64,000 nucleotides of DNA from Phycisphaerales bacterium (lineage in GTDB: Bacteria > Planctomycetota > Phycisphaerae > Phycisphaerales > SM1A02). The translations under genes and the position numbers were made by a program. Below are positions 46,516-55,432 of the stretch, one piece after another. Within the stretch, counting starts at the first letter, position 1. Every line of letters begins with the position of its first letter. The stretch spans positions 1 to 64,000 of the forward strand of contig JABABS010000026.1 of NCBI GenBank assembly GCA_014238125.1, written 5' to 3'. The notes beneath the pieces are model-generated. The model was not told the DNA's origin and did no database searches. It saw only the letters and a list, made by a program, of their open reading frames with translations.

Positions 46516-48192
46516 ATGTGGCGATTATTAGCATTATGTCTGCTTGTTCTCCAGGCCTGTGACTCTGGATTTCAAGCTATTGATCACCGGGTTGAAGCCT
46601 TGTTGGTGGAGGCAAACGAGTCTCTTGGTGATGATTCTGTCCTCCCACGTACTGTTGATTGGTCTACTCTGGCGTCCTCTTCACCAGAAAACCCCTTGCC
46701 AGCAACAAATAATCCGCTTATTGACGAGCTCGCCTTGGTACCGTCGATCAAAATTGATAGTAAAACAGTTGGAAAAAAACTCGACGCTGCCGCACTAGAG
46801 CTTGAAGAGAATGGAATATTACTAACATTGGAAGAGTCGCTGGTGTGGTCAACTAAGCATGCACAAGGATACCGCTTTGCCGAATATGACTATCTCACCA
46901 CCACGCTCTCGTTGCTTAGTGAATTACATTTATGGGGACCAAGGTTTTTCGAAAGCATAAGCGCAACAACAAGCGCAGATTCTACCGGTGGTTTTTATGA
47001 TACATCCCTAAACGTGGTTAACGATTTCGAAATTACACATCGGCTTCCATACGGCGGGTCGGTTTCGGCAACTGCGTTAACAAATTTTGCTGACACATTA
47101 CATGCCGCCACATCAAGTAACACCAAAGGAACCACTGTTGGTTTGGCGCTGGAATTGCCTTTGCTTCGGGGGTCTGGAACAGTTGCCAGAGAAACACTTA
47201 TCCAATCACAACGAAATCTCATATATGGTGCTCGCACATTTGAACGATTTCGAAGAACTTTTTTTAGATCCATTGCAGGAGATTATTTAAATCTTGTTGT
47301 ACAACGACAATCTCTTGCAAACGCGCAACGCGGGGTCGAGTCTTTGCGCCAACTTGCGAGTAGACAAAGGGCACTATATGAATCAGGAAGAACTCGGTTA
47401 TATGATTCTGCCGATGCAGAAAACCAAGCACTTGCTTCGGTAGCGAGATTAAGTCAATCTTGGGAACGATATCGCTTAGCGGTTGACCGGTTCAAAGTTA
47501 AAATAGGTTGGCCAATCAAAGAGCTCGTTCGCATTGAACCAACATCCCTTGGCCTTCAACCACTTAAGGTTGATATGAAAACTGCTGTTACAAAGGCGTT
47601 GCAATATCGACTTGATCTTCAAACAGAAGAAAATAAAGTTGGTGATGCGCGTCGCCGTGTTCAGAATGCAAAGAATGGGGTCCTCTCAGATTTAGATTTT
47701 TCGGCTGGTGCTTCATTACCGTCTGAAAACAATGATTTCACAGACTTTGATGGCCGAGAGGTTGATTACTCTGTTGGGATTACATTTAGTGTTCCTCTTG
47801 ACAGAGAAACGGATAGAATTTCACTGCGCAAGCAACAGATCTTGCTTGAGCGTGCAAAAAGATCGCTTCGTACTTCAAAAGAATCTATTGCAATTGAAGT
47901 TCGCTCTTCACTTCGCAACATTGAGGTGTACCAGTTCACGCTTGATCTACAAGAAAGAAATGTTGAAATTGCACAACTTGGTCTTAATTCAATCAATGCC
48001 GACCCTGACCGTGTTTCGGTATTAGATCAAACAAGGGCTATTTCAGAATTACAAAGCGCGCAAGACGCAAGGGATAGTGCTAGGCGGGACCTAGAATTGT
48101 CCATTGTTGATTTTTTATTGCAAGCCGGACAACTTCGAATTCAACAAAATGGAAACATGTACCCAATTGGTACACTAAATCATAATTTATGA
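46516..48192 (+). CDS. TolC-like outer-membrane efflux lipoprotein
   Basis: Lipobox LVLQACDSG; two long coiled-coil halves typical of OEP family. Confidence 0.85.
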   Translation: MWRLLALCLLVLQACDSGFQAIDHRVEALLVEANESLGDDSVLPRTVDWSTLASSSPENPLPATNNPLIDELALVPSIKIDSKTVGKKLDAAALELEENGILLTLEESLVWSTKHAQGYRFAEYDYLTTTLSLLSELHLWGPRFFESISATTSADSTGGFYDTSLNVVNDFEITHRLPYGGSVSATALTNFADTLHAATSSNTKGTTVGLALELPLLRGSGTVARETLIQSQRNLIYGARTFERFRRTFFRSIAGDYLNLVVQRQSLANAQRGVESLRQLASRQRALYESGRTRLYDSADAENQALASVARLSQSWERYRLAVDRFKVKIGWPIKELVRIEPTSLGLQPLKVDMKTAVTKALQYRLDLQTEENKVGDARRRVQNAKNGVLSDLDFSAGASLPSENNDFTDFDGREVDYSVGITFSVPLDRETDRISLRKQQILLERAKRSLRTSKESIAIEVRSSLRNIEVYQFTLDLQERNVEIAQLGLNSINADPDRVSVLDQTRAISELQSAQDARDSARRDLELSIVDFLLQAGQLRIQQNGNMYPIGTLNHNL

Positions 48193-49724
48193 ATATATTC
48201 AAAAGTCGATTACAATCTATTCCCATGAGACGCGGTGTTTCTATTTCAGCAATTCTTTTATTATGTGTTGCTGTAATTGTTGTCATCGTTTGGGCCATTC
48301 CAACGGGTGGTTCTTCGGACAAGGGTTCACTTGGCGCGGGTGCTTTGTATGAGGTTGTGCGTGGTAGTTTTGAGATAACTGTCCCAACCTCTGGTGAACT
48401 TTCAGCCTTAGAACAGGTGAATATATACAACTCGCTTGAATCAAATGCTGTCATTATTGAACTGGTCGACGAGGGTTCTAGGGTAGAGGCTGGTGATGTT
48501 CTTCTTCGCCTCAATGACGAAACAATACAAAACGCAATTAGAAGCGCAGAAGATGGTGTAACAACCAGTGTAAACACTTTGGATGGGTCTACTGCAAACC
48601 TAATTGTTTTGAATAAAAAGAGAGATTCAGAATTAGCGATAAAGCAACTCGCCGTTGACCTTGCCGTGCTTGCCTTGCAATCGTGGGAAAGGGGTGAGGT
48701 AGTGGCAAGAAAGCAATCGCTTAACCTTGCTGTACAAACTGCGGAGAAAGACTTCACAAGACTTTCTGGGAAATTTAAGTCGTCCTTAAAACTATATGAA
48801 CAAGAATTTTTAAGTAAAGACGAACTTGATAGAGATGAAATTGCTCTTTTGAAAGCTGATGCACAATTAAAAAAAGCGCTCCTTGATGTCGATGTTTACA
48901 ATAATTACACATTTAAACAAGATAAACAAAAAAAAGAATCGGATCTTCAACAAGCAAAAGACGAATTAGAACGAGCTGTAGAACGACTCGCTTCTGAAAT
49001 TCGAGGCGCCGAGTCAAACGTGCTTGCTGCACAAAAAAAACTTGCGAACAAACAAGAGGGTCTTCAAAAACTTGAGGATCAATTAGAAATGTGTGTTGTA
49101 ACATCACCGGCAAGCGGCATGGTGGTGTATGCATCTAGCCTGAGGGAAGAAAGACAGCGTGACGGGGAACCAATTAAAATTGGGAAAAAATTATATCGAA
49201 ATGAACTGTGTATGATTATTCCAAACACAGAAATCATGGTTGCAGAGGTGAAGGTCAATGAAGCTCTCAGTGGACTTATTAAAGATGGTCAACAGGCTTC
49301 AGTTATTTGTGATGCTTTTCCAGACGCTTTGTTTAAGGGTAGGGTGGTTTCAGTTGGCGTCCTTGCCTCTGGTGGTGGTTGGAGAGATCCAAACAGGCGG
49401 GATTACACTATTAAGATACAACTGACTGGAGAAAATGTTGTTGGGCTTAAACCATCAATGCGTTGCTCTGCAGAAATATTAGTGGGTGTTGCTGAGAACC
49501 AACTCTTTGTTCCCATACATGCAATACACAGAAAAGGGGGGACGGTTTGGGTTTGGTTACAAAAAGGTGGTGGGTTTGAGCAACGCGCGGTCACGGTTGG
49601 TCGGTTTAGTGAATCGTTTACGGTTATTGAGGATGGACTAGTTGAAGGAGATGTCATACTTCTTCGAGAGCCGCCCCAGGGAATGGTGACGGGGACAATT
49701 TCTAATTCTAATGAGGAACAATAA
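48189..49724 (+). CDS. HlyD/MacA-like membrane-fusion (periplasmic adaptor) protein
   Basis: N-terminal TM, VPTSGELSALEQVNIYNSLESNAVIIELVDEGSRVEAGDVLLRLND, long coiled coil, barrel domain with GLKPSMRCSAEI. Confidence 0.88.
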   Translation: MNIFKSRLQSIPMRRGVSISAILLLCVAVIVVIVWAIPTGGSSDKGSLGAGALYEVVRGSFEITVPTSGELSALEQVNIYNSLESNAVIIELVDEGSRVEAGDVLLRLNDETIQNAIRSAEDGVTTSVNTLDGSTANLIVLNKKRDSELAIKQLAVDLAVLALQSWERGEVVARKQSLNLAVQTAEKDFTRLSGKFKSSLKLYEQEFLSKDELDRDEIALLKADAQLKKALLDVDVYNNYTFKQDKQKKESDLQQAKDELERAVERLASEIRGAESNVLAAQKKLANKQEGLQKLEDQLEMCVVTSPASGMVVYASSLREERQRDGEPIKIGKKLYRNELCMIIPNTEIMVAEVKVNEALSGLIKDGQQASVICDAFPDALFKGRVVSVGVLASGGGWRDPNRRDYTIKIQLTGENVVGLKPSMRCSAEILVGVAENQLFVPIHAIHRKGGTVWVWLQKGGGFEQRAVTVGRFSESFTVIEDGLVEGDVILLREPPQGMVTGTISNSNEEQ

Positions 49725-50299
49725 TGGTCCCTAAAAAAATTGTTGTTGGAGTCACTGGTGCATCTGGAGCACCTTACGCCGTAAGGGTTGTACAACTGCT
49801 TATTGAGTATGGAGCACAGGTGCACCTCGCCGTTTCTACAATGGGCCGAAGGTTGTTGTTTGAAGAATCAAATATCAAAACTTTGTGTGCGGAGCAATTT
49901 AAAGTTGATGCACAATTTCTTGTTATCCACAATGACAATGATCTTGGTTCCTCAATCGCTTCTGGAAGTTTTTTGCACAACGGAATGATTATTGTTCCAT
50001 GTTCAAGTAATAGTGTTGGTGCGATTGCGAGTGGTTTAACAAACACTTTGGTTCAACGCGCAGCGGCGGTCACTATTAAAGAAAACAGGCAATTAGTTCT
50101 TGCTCACAGAGAAACACCTATTAGTGCTATTGATGTAGAAAATCTCACAAAACTCTCGAGGGCGGGGGTGACAATTGCACCTTTATCACCTGGGTTTTAT
50201 ATGCAGCCGAAAACAATTGATGATTTGGTTGATTTTATGGCAGGTAAACTTGTTGATCTTGTGGGAATACATCACGATTTGCCGGTTCGATGGTGCTAA
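49724..50299 (+). CDS. ubiX: Flavin prenyltransferase UbiX
   Basis: KIVVGVTGASGAPYAVRVVQLL, IASGSFLHNGMIIVPCSSNSVGAIASGLTNTLVQRAAAVTIKENRQLVLAHRETPIS. Confidence 0.94.
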   Translation: MVPKKIVVGVTGASGAPYAVRVVQLLIEYGAQVHLAVSTMGRRLLFEESNIKTLCAEQFKVDAQFLVIHNDNDLGSSIASGSFLHNGMIIVPCSSNSVGAIASGLTNTLVQRAAAVTIKENRQLVLAHRETPISAIDVENLTKLSRAGVTIAPLSPGFYMQPKTIDDLVDFMAGKLVDLVGIHHDLPVRWC

Positions 50300-50325
50300 T
50301 GAGCACTCTTTGATACACTTTACGT

Positions 50326-50832
50326 ATGAAATATCTACTCACGCTTATCGTTATATCATTCCTGTCGTGCTGCTCGCCAATCGCAACCTATCCGCCAGTT
50401 GAGGTGAGCACCGCTGTTAGTTTTTCTAATTCCTCTTACGAGCCCGTTCCAACAATTTTGGTCACGACTATTGAATACGCACACAATCATTATGGTGGTA
50501 TGGAAACTGTTGTGTACAACCTTCCAGAGGGAGTGTTGGGTGAAACATATGACATTGTGTCTGCAAGAGTTTCCGACTCAGAACCACTTCAAAACGAAGG
50601 TGAACAGGCGTATCACATCACCGAATTACGTGTTCGGGGATTAAGGGCAGAAGCGGATATTATTTTTCCACGTGCTGGCGGCGGATACGAAACAGCAACA
50701 TTGTATTTATCTAAATCATTCTCTAATCCGTGGCAAGTAAACCGTGAACGAATTTGGTTAATTCCAGTTACACAGGCGCCCGCGCCAAATTATGTTGCTC
50801 CAGAACAAACCGCTATTGTTGATACGGAATGA
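50326..50832 (+). CDS. Hypothetical lipoprotein
   Basis: Lipobox FLSCCSP; overlaps next gene by 4 nt. Confidence 0.6.
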   Translation: MKYLLTLIVISFLSCCSPIATYPPVEVSTAVSFSNSSYEPVPTILVTTIEYAHNHYGGMETVVYNLPEGVLGETYDIVSARVSDSEPLQNEGEQAYHITELRVRGLRAEADIIFPRAGGGYETATLYLSKSFSNPWQVNRERIWLIPVTQAPAPNYVAPEQTAIVDTE

Positions 50833-51272
50833 AGTTTGAACAAGCGTGGCTTGATGCTGCCATTGTAGAAGCAGAAAAATCTTGGAGCGAGGGAGGCATT
50901 CCAATCGGTTCCACGCTTGTTGATGGGGGTGGTTCGATAGTTTCTTGCGGTCACAACATGCGGGTTCAAAACGGCGATCCGACCGCGCATGCAGAGGTTG
51001 TGTGTATTAGAAATGCGGGGAGAAGAAGGGATTGGAAATCTCTCACGCTTGTTTCAACACTAAGTCCTTGTATTATGTGTACTGGCACAACCCTCCTTTT
51101 TGGCATTCCACGCGTGATTATTGGAGAAAATGAAAATTTTCTTGGCGCAGAAGAACTTTTATGTTCGAATGGTGTTGAGATAGAGGTTATTCATGATGTT
51201 CGTTGTGTTGCGTTGATGCAACGGCTTATAAACGAAAAACCTGATTTGTGGGCCGAAGATATTGGCTTATAA
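50829..51272 (+). CDS. Cytosine/nucleoside deaminase, yeast FCY1-like
   Basis: GGIPIGSTLVDGGGSIVSCGHNMRVQNGDPTAHAEVVCIRNAGRRRDW...LSPCIMCTGTTLLFGIPRVIIGENENFLG. Confidence 0.88.
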   Translation: MKFEQAWLDAAIVEAEKSWSEGGIPIGSTLVDGGGSIVSCGHNMRVQNGDPTAHAEVVCIRNAGRRRDWKSLTLVSTLSPCIMCTGTTLLFGIPRVIIGENENFLGAEELLCSNGVEIEVIHDVRCVALMQRLINEKPDLWAEDIGL

Positions 51273-51289
51273 AAAAAGGAGGTGCACTG

Positions 51290-51421
51290 ATGAAACGACC
51301 AGTTACACCAAAAAGATCACAAACAGATAGGCCGCGTATTACTTCGCGCGCATCTATCAAGGTTAGGCGGCCAGCGTCAAACACAGCAAAAGCAACAAGA
51401 CCTACTTGCTCTACGCGTTAA
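51290..51421 (+). CDS. Putative 43-aa very basic small protein
   Basis: ATG preceded by AAAAAAAGGAGGTGCACTG; MKRPVTPKRSQTDRPRITSRASIKVRRPASNTAKATRPTCSTR stop; below the ORF track size cutoff. Confidence 0.55.
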   Translation: MKRPVTPKRSQTDRPRITSRASIKVRRPASNTAKATRPTCSTR

Positions 51422-51540
51422 TTAACTTCTTTGGCAGTATTTTTCAATGTCAAACATACCACTGCCGCTAAATGGTAGTAGGGGTGAGTGGTACGACAGG
51501 GCTTAATCACCGCTGGTGATAAACAAGATTAATGATTTCT

Positions 51541-52722
51541 TTAATCGCGCTCAAGCAGCATGGAAACAGCGTTGCCACCACCGAGACACAAACTCACAAC
51601 GCCTCGTTTTACGTCAAGTCTACGCATTTGATGAATCAATGTTACGAGAACTCTCGCACCCGAACCGCCAATTGGGTGACCAAGTGCAATGCCGCCACCA
51701 CACACATTCACCTTTGTTTGGTCAAGTCCAAGGTGTGTCAAATTTTGTAACACTTGCACGGCAAATGCCTCGTTAATTTCAAACAGGTCAATATCTGAAA
51801 CCGTAAGGTTGTTTCGTTCTAGTAGCGAAGCTATGCCCTTTCCTGGTGCAGTAAAAATTTCTTTTGGATCAACGCCTTGTGTGTTGTAATCAACAATGCG
51901 TGCAAAAACTTCGCCTGCTGTGTCTGGTGAAGCGACAATGACCGCTGCACCACCATCAGAAATTTGCGAGGCGTTTCCTGCAGTCACGGTGCCTTCTTTT
52001 GCAAATGCTGGTCGTAATTTTCCAAGTGATTCGGCAGACGAATCAGCGCGAACCCCTTCGTCTTGTGTGACATCCGCACGTTGTTTTACCTGCTTGGCTT
52101 CAAAAGTAATTTGTTCATCATTAAACCAACCTTGGTTTATTGCGTGTGCCGCCCGTTGGTGAGATTGAGCTGAATACGCGTCTTGCGCTTCACGTGAAAT
52201 ATTAAACTCTTCTGCCGTCCACTCGGCAGCTGATCCCATTCCCCAGTTTTCAAAAGGACAAGTGAGACCATCGTGTTGCATGTGGTCAACGAGTTTTCCC
52301 TCTCCAAATTTTATTCCACTTCGAATATGTGCAAGGTGGGGAGAACTTGACATGTTTTCCATGCCACCGGCAACAACTATTTTTGTATCTCCAGCCTTGA
52401 TTGATTGTGCCGCCTGAATGACTGATTGTAAACCACTGCCACAAACTTTATTAACTGTAACGGCAGAAAGAGTGGTTGGTAAACCGGCTTTTAATCCCGC
52501 CTGCCGAGATGGATTTTGTCCCACACCAGCCTGTAACACACAGCCCATTACACACTCGTCAATTGCCGCTGGATCAACACCAGAATCTTCAACGGCTGCT
52601 TGAATGGCCCATGATCCAATTTCAGGGGATGAAACCCGAGAAAGTCCACCTAAAAAACGGCCAACAACGGTACGGCGGGCTGCAAGAACTATGGGTTGAT
52701 TTGATTTATTTGTGGTTGTCAT
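51541..52722 (-). CDS. Acetyl-CoA C-acetyltransferase (thiolase)
   Basis: VNKVCGSGLQSVIQAAQSI, GGMENMSSSPHL, NEAFAVQVLQNL, GGGIALGHPIGGSGARVLVTL, VVSLCLGGGNAVSML. Confidence 0.95.
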   Translation of the reverse strand: MTTTNKSNQPIVLAARRTVVGRFLGGLSRVSSPEIGSWAIQAAVEDSGVDPAAIDECVMGCVLQAGVGQNPSRQAGLKAGLPTTLSAVTVNKVCGSGLQSVIQAAQSIKAGDTKIVVAGGMENMSSSPHLAHIRSGIKFGEGKLVDHMQHDGLTCPFENWGMGSAAEWTAEEFNISREAQDAYSAQSHQRAAHAINQGWFNDEQITFEAKQVKQRADVTQDEGVRADSSAESLGKLRPAFAKEGTVTAGNASQISDGGAAVIVASPDTAGEVFARIVDYNTQGVDPKEIFTAPGKGIASLLERNNLTVSDIDLFEINEAFAVQVLQNLTHLGLDQTKVNVCGGGIALGHPIGGSGARVLVTLIHQMRRLDVKRGVVSLCLGGGNAVSMLLERD

Positions 52723-52823
52723 TTGTTTGTGCCTTATTTTCTGAGGTGGGTAGAATATATTTTCTGTAACCCGTTGCAAGGGTACATATTCTATCTAAAC
52801 ACCCTAGGGTCATGTAAAACATA

Positions 52824-53810
52824 ATGGAACACAATTGGACAAGTGACAATCTAACAAGCCTTCAAAGCCATATTTTGGTGGAAGAAAAAAAGTATGAAGG
52901 TGCTACTGGTGAGTTTTCATGGATTCTCTCTGCCATTTCTCTTGCTACCAAGGCAATTGGAAATAAAATTAGGTGTGCAAGAATTGAAGATGTTGTGGGT
53001 GAGGTTGGCTCTGAAAACGTGCAGGGTGAAATGCAACACAAGCTTGATGTAATTTCCAACGAACTTATTTTGCGATGCCTCGGAGATCGTGACAATGTTG
53101 GAATACTTGCAAGTGAAGAAAACGAAACACCGTTTTTTCTTCGCAAAAGAACAGAGGGTGGAAAATATGGTGTTCTTTTTGATCCTCTAGATGGTTCTTC
53201 AAACATTGACGTCTCGGTTGGGGTCGGCACTATATTCAGTGTCCTTCGTCTACCTGATGGTGGTACTAAAGAAGACGCCATTCTCCAAGAGGGTTATAAA
53301 CAGGTCGCTGCCGGATATGTTTTATATGGATCGTCGACCATTCTTGTTTTAACAACAGGAAATGGAGTTAATATGTTTGTTCTCGATCAATCCATTGGGT
53401 CGTTTGTGCTTGTTGAATCAAATCTTCAAATCCCGAGTGGAAACAATACATATTCGATTAACGAGGCATATACCGAAAAGTTTAGTGATAGTGTTCGATC
53501 GTTTTTGGATTGGGCGCATCAAAACAATTATTCCAGTAGATACATTGGTTCAATGGTCGCTGATGTGCACCGAACATTATTAAAGGGCGGTGTTTTTCTA
53601 TATCCACCAACAAGTGATAAACCTGAAGGAAAACTTCGTTTGATGTATGAAGCAAATCCAATGGCGATGATTATTGAACAGGCTGGGGGAAAGGCGGCTG
53701 CGTTGGGCGGTCGCATTCTCGACATTAAACCAACAGGATTACATGCACGAACAAGCGTGGTCCTTGGATCGACTGATCAAGTTGATCAATTTTTGAAACA
53801 CACAACATGA
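52824..53810 (+). CDS. fbp: Fructose-1,6-bisphosphatase class I
   Basis: VLFDPLDGSSNIDVSVGVGTIFSVLR, RYIGSMVADVHRTLLKGGVFLYP, KLRLMYEANPMAMIIEQAGG. Confidence 0.96.
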   Translation: MEHNWTSDNLTSLQSHILVEEKKYEGATGEFSWILSAISLATKAIGNKIRCARIEDVVGEVGSENVQGEMQHKLDVISNELILRCLGDRDNVGILASEENETPFFLRKRTEGGKYGVLFDPLDGSSNIDVSVGVGTIFSVLRLPDGGTKEDAILQEGYKQVAAGYVLYGSSTILVLTTGNGVNMFVLDQSIGSFVLVESNLQIPSGNNTYSINEAYTEKFSDSVRSFLDWAHQNNYSSRYIGSMVADVHRTLLKGGVFLYPPTSDKPEGKLRLMYEANPMAMIIEQAGGKAAALGGRILDIKPTGLHARTSVVLGSTDQVDQFLKHTT

Positions 53811-55369
53811 CAACCGCTACAGAAACGTTTGTAACCCTTTCAAAAAACTCAAATCAGGCGCTCGGAATCGGACGCTTTGCAATTGACTTTATAAATAAAG
53901 CAATCGGGGATCCTTCCAAAATTGTTCTTGATCGAACCACCTTGTTTTTTACAGACGCTGTGCTTTGTGGTCTTTCTGCGCTCTCGGTGAAAACAAATGC
54001 GCCGGTTGTATTACAAAACGAGGCGCTTGAATACACCGTTGAAAAGGGCGCGACTGTCTTTGGTTCTAATATACAAGTGCGCCCGGAAAAAGCTATTTTG
54101 GCAAATGCCGCCGCTGTTCGAGAGTGGGATTCAAACGGAACTAATTTTGGATTTAATCCAGAACTTGGGCACGTTGCTGGGGAGTTTGGGCACAATGATT
54201 TTTATGCTGTACCAATTGCCGCCGCACAAATAATGGATCTTGACGGCGCTGCTGCGCTTCGGGGCATGGTCTTGCTTGATGAAATCAGGGGGCGACTCGC
54301 TGAAGTGTTTAGTTTAAAAACATATAAAATTGATCACGTCGTACACGGCGCAATTGCGTCTGTGGCTGTATATGGAGCCATGTGCGGCGCAACTGCAGAA
54401 CAAATTGAATCTGCAATTGGCATGACTGTTGCACACTACATACCTTGGCGAGCCATCCGAGCGGGCAAACAATTGTCTGATTCAAAGGGTTCCTCGGCCG
54501 CTATTAGTACAGAGGTCGCAATACTTTCAATGCAACGGTCAATGAGGGGGTTTATGGGTCCTCGTGATATTTTTAGAAATCCAGAAGCGGTCTTTAGGCA
54601 ATTTGAATCAACTGATGGCGACTCGCCTTTTGATTTAATTTTGTCGCACAGTGGTGATGACTTTGCTGTCATGGGAATGCATTTTAAAATTGGTTTATAT
54701 GAGCACCAGTCAGCGGGTGCGTTGCAGGGATTATTGAACCTTATTCAACAATACCCAAAAATTGCTATAGAACCAGAAAAAATTAAATCTATTCACATTA
54801 CTGCGTATGAGCCCGCGTTTGGAATCATTGGAGATCCATCCAAGCGCGATCCAAGAACGCGGCAATCTGCTGATCACTCGATGGTTTATATTGTTTCTGC
54901 CATGTTGCGAAAGGCGCAAGATGTTGCGAAACAAGAGGGTGTGGAATTTTTCGAACAATCTAATGATGATGTTTGGAAACGGCTTATGCTCACTCCTTAT
55001 GATTTTGACGCGGATGCAATTTGTCATCCAACAGCACGCGCCATTATGGAAACAATTTCGTTTGAACATGGGGGAAAAGAATACGACGAAAAATATCCAG
55101 ACGGTATTCCAACATCAATGAAAATTACCCTTAAAGACGAAACTGTTTTAGAAAGTGGTATTATCATGTATCCAACTGGTCACGCAAGAAACACGACAGC
55201 GAATCTTGATGACATTCTTGTAGCAAAATTCAAAATGCATGGGGACATTGCTATGGACGATCCTGTGGAGGTTATTTCAAGTTGTATGGGTGTTGCAGAA
55301 CTAGATTCAGGGGGTGTACAAAACTTGTGGAACTTTGAACTTGCTGACCGCCCTATGTACCGAGATTAA
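53807..55369 (+). CDS. prpD: MmgE/PrpD-family protein (2-methylcitrate dehydratase-like)
   Basis: AAVREWDSNGTNFG, DDFAVMGMHFKIGLYEHQSAGALQGLLNL, RQSADHSMVYIVSAML. Confidence 0.85.
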   Translation: MTTATETFVTLSKNSNQALGIGRFAIDFINKAIGDPSKIVLDRTTLFFTDAVLCGLSALSVKTNAPVVLQNEALEYTVEKGATVFGSNIQVRPEKAILANAAAVREWDSNGTNFGFNPELGHVAGEFGHNDFYAVPIAAAQIMDLDGAAALRGMVLLDEIRGRLAEVFSLKTYKIDHVVHGAIASVAVYGAMCGATAEQIESAIGMTVAHYIPWRAIRAGKQLSDSKGSSAAISTEVAILSMQRSMRGFMGPRDIFRNPEAVFRQFESTDGDSPFDLILSHSGDDFAVMGMHFKIGLYEHQSAGALQGLLNLIQQYPKIAIEPEKIKSIHITAYEPAFGIIGDPSKRDPRTRQSADHSMVYIVSAMLRKAQDVAKQEGVEFFEQSNDDVWKRLMLTPYDFDADAICHPTARAIMETISFEHGGKEYDEKYPDGIPTSMKITLKDETVLESGIIMYPTGHARNTTANLDDILVAKFKMHGDIAMDDPVEVISSCMGVAELDSGGVQNLWNFELADRPMYRD

Positions 55370-55432
55370 TTAACCTTGGGGTTGATTAATCTTCCCGGGT
55401 GCATGTGTGAGCGAAAACTATTTTGTGGATTA

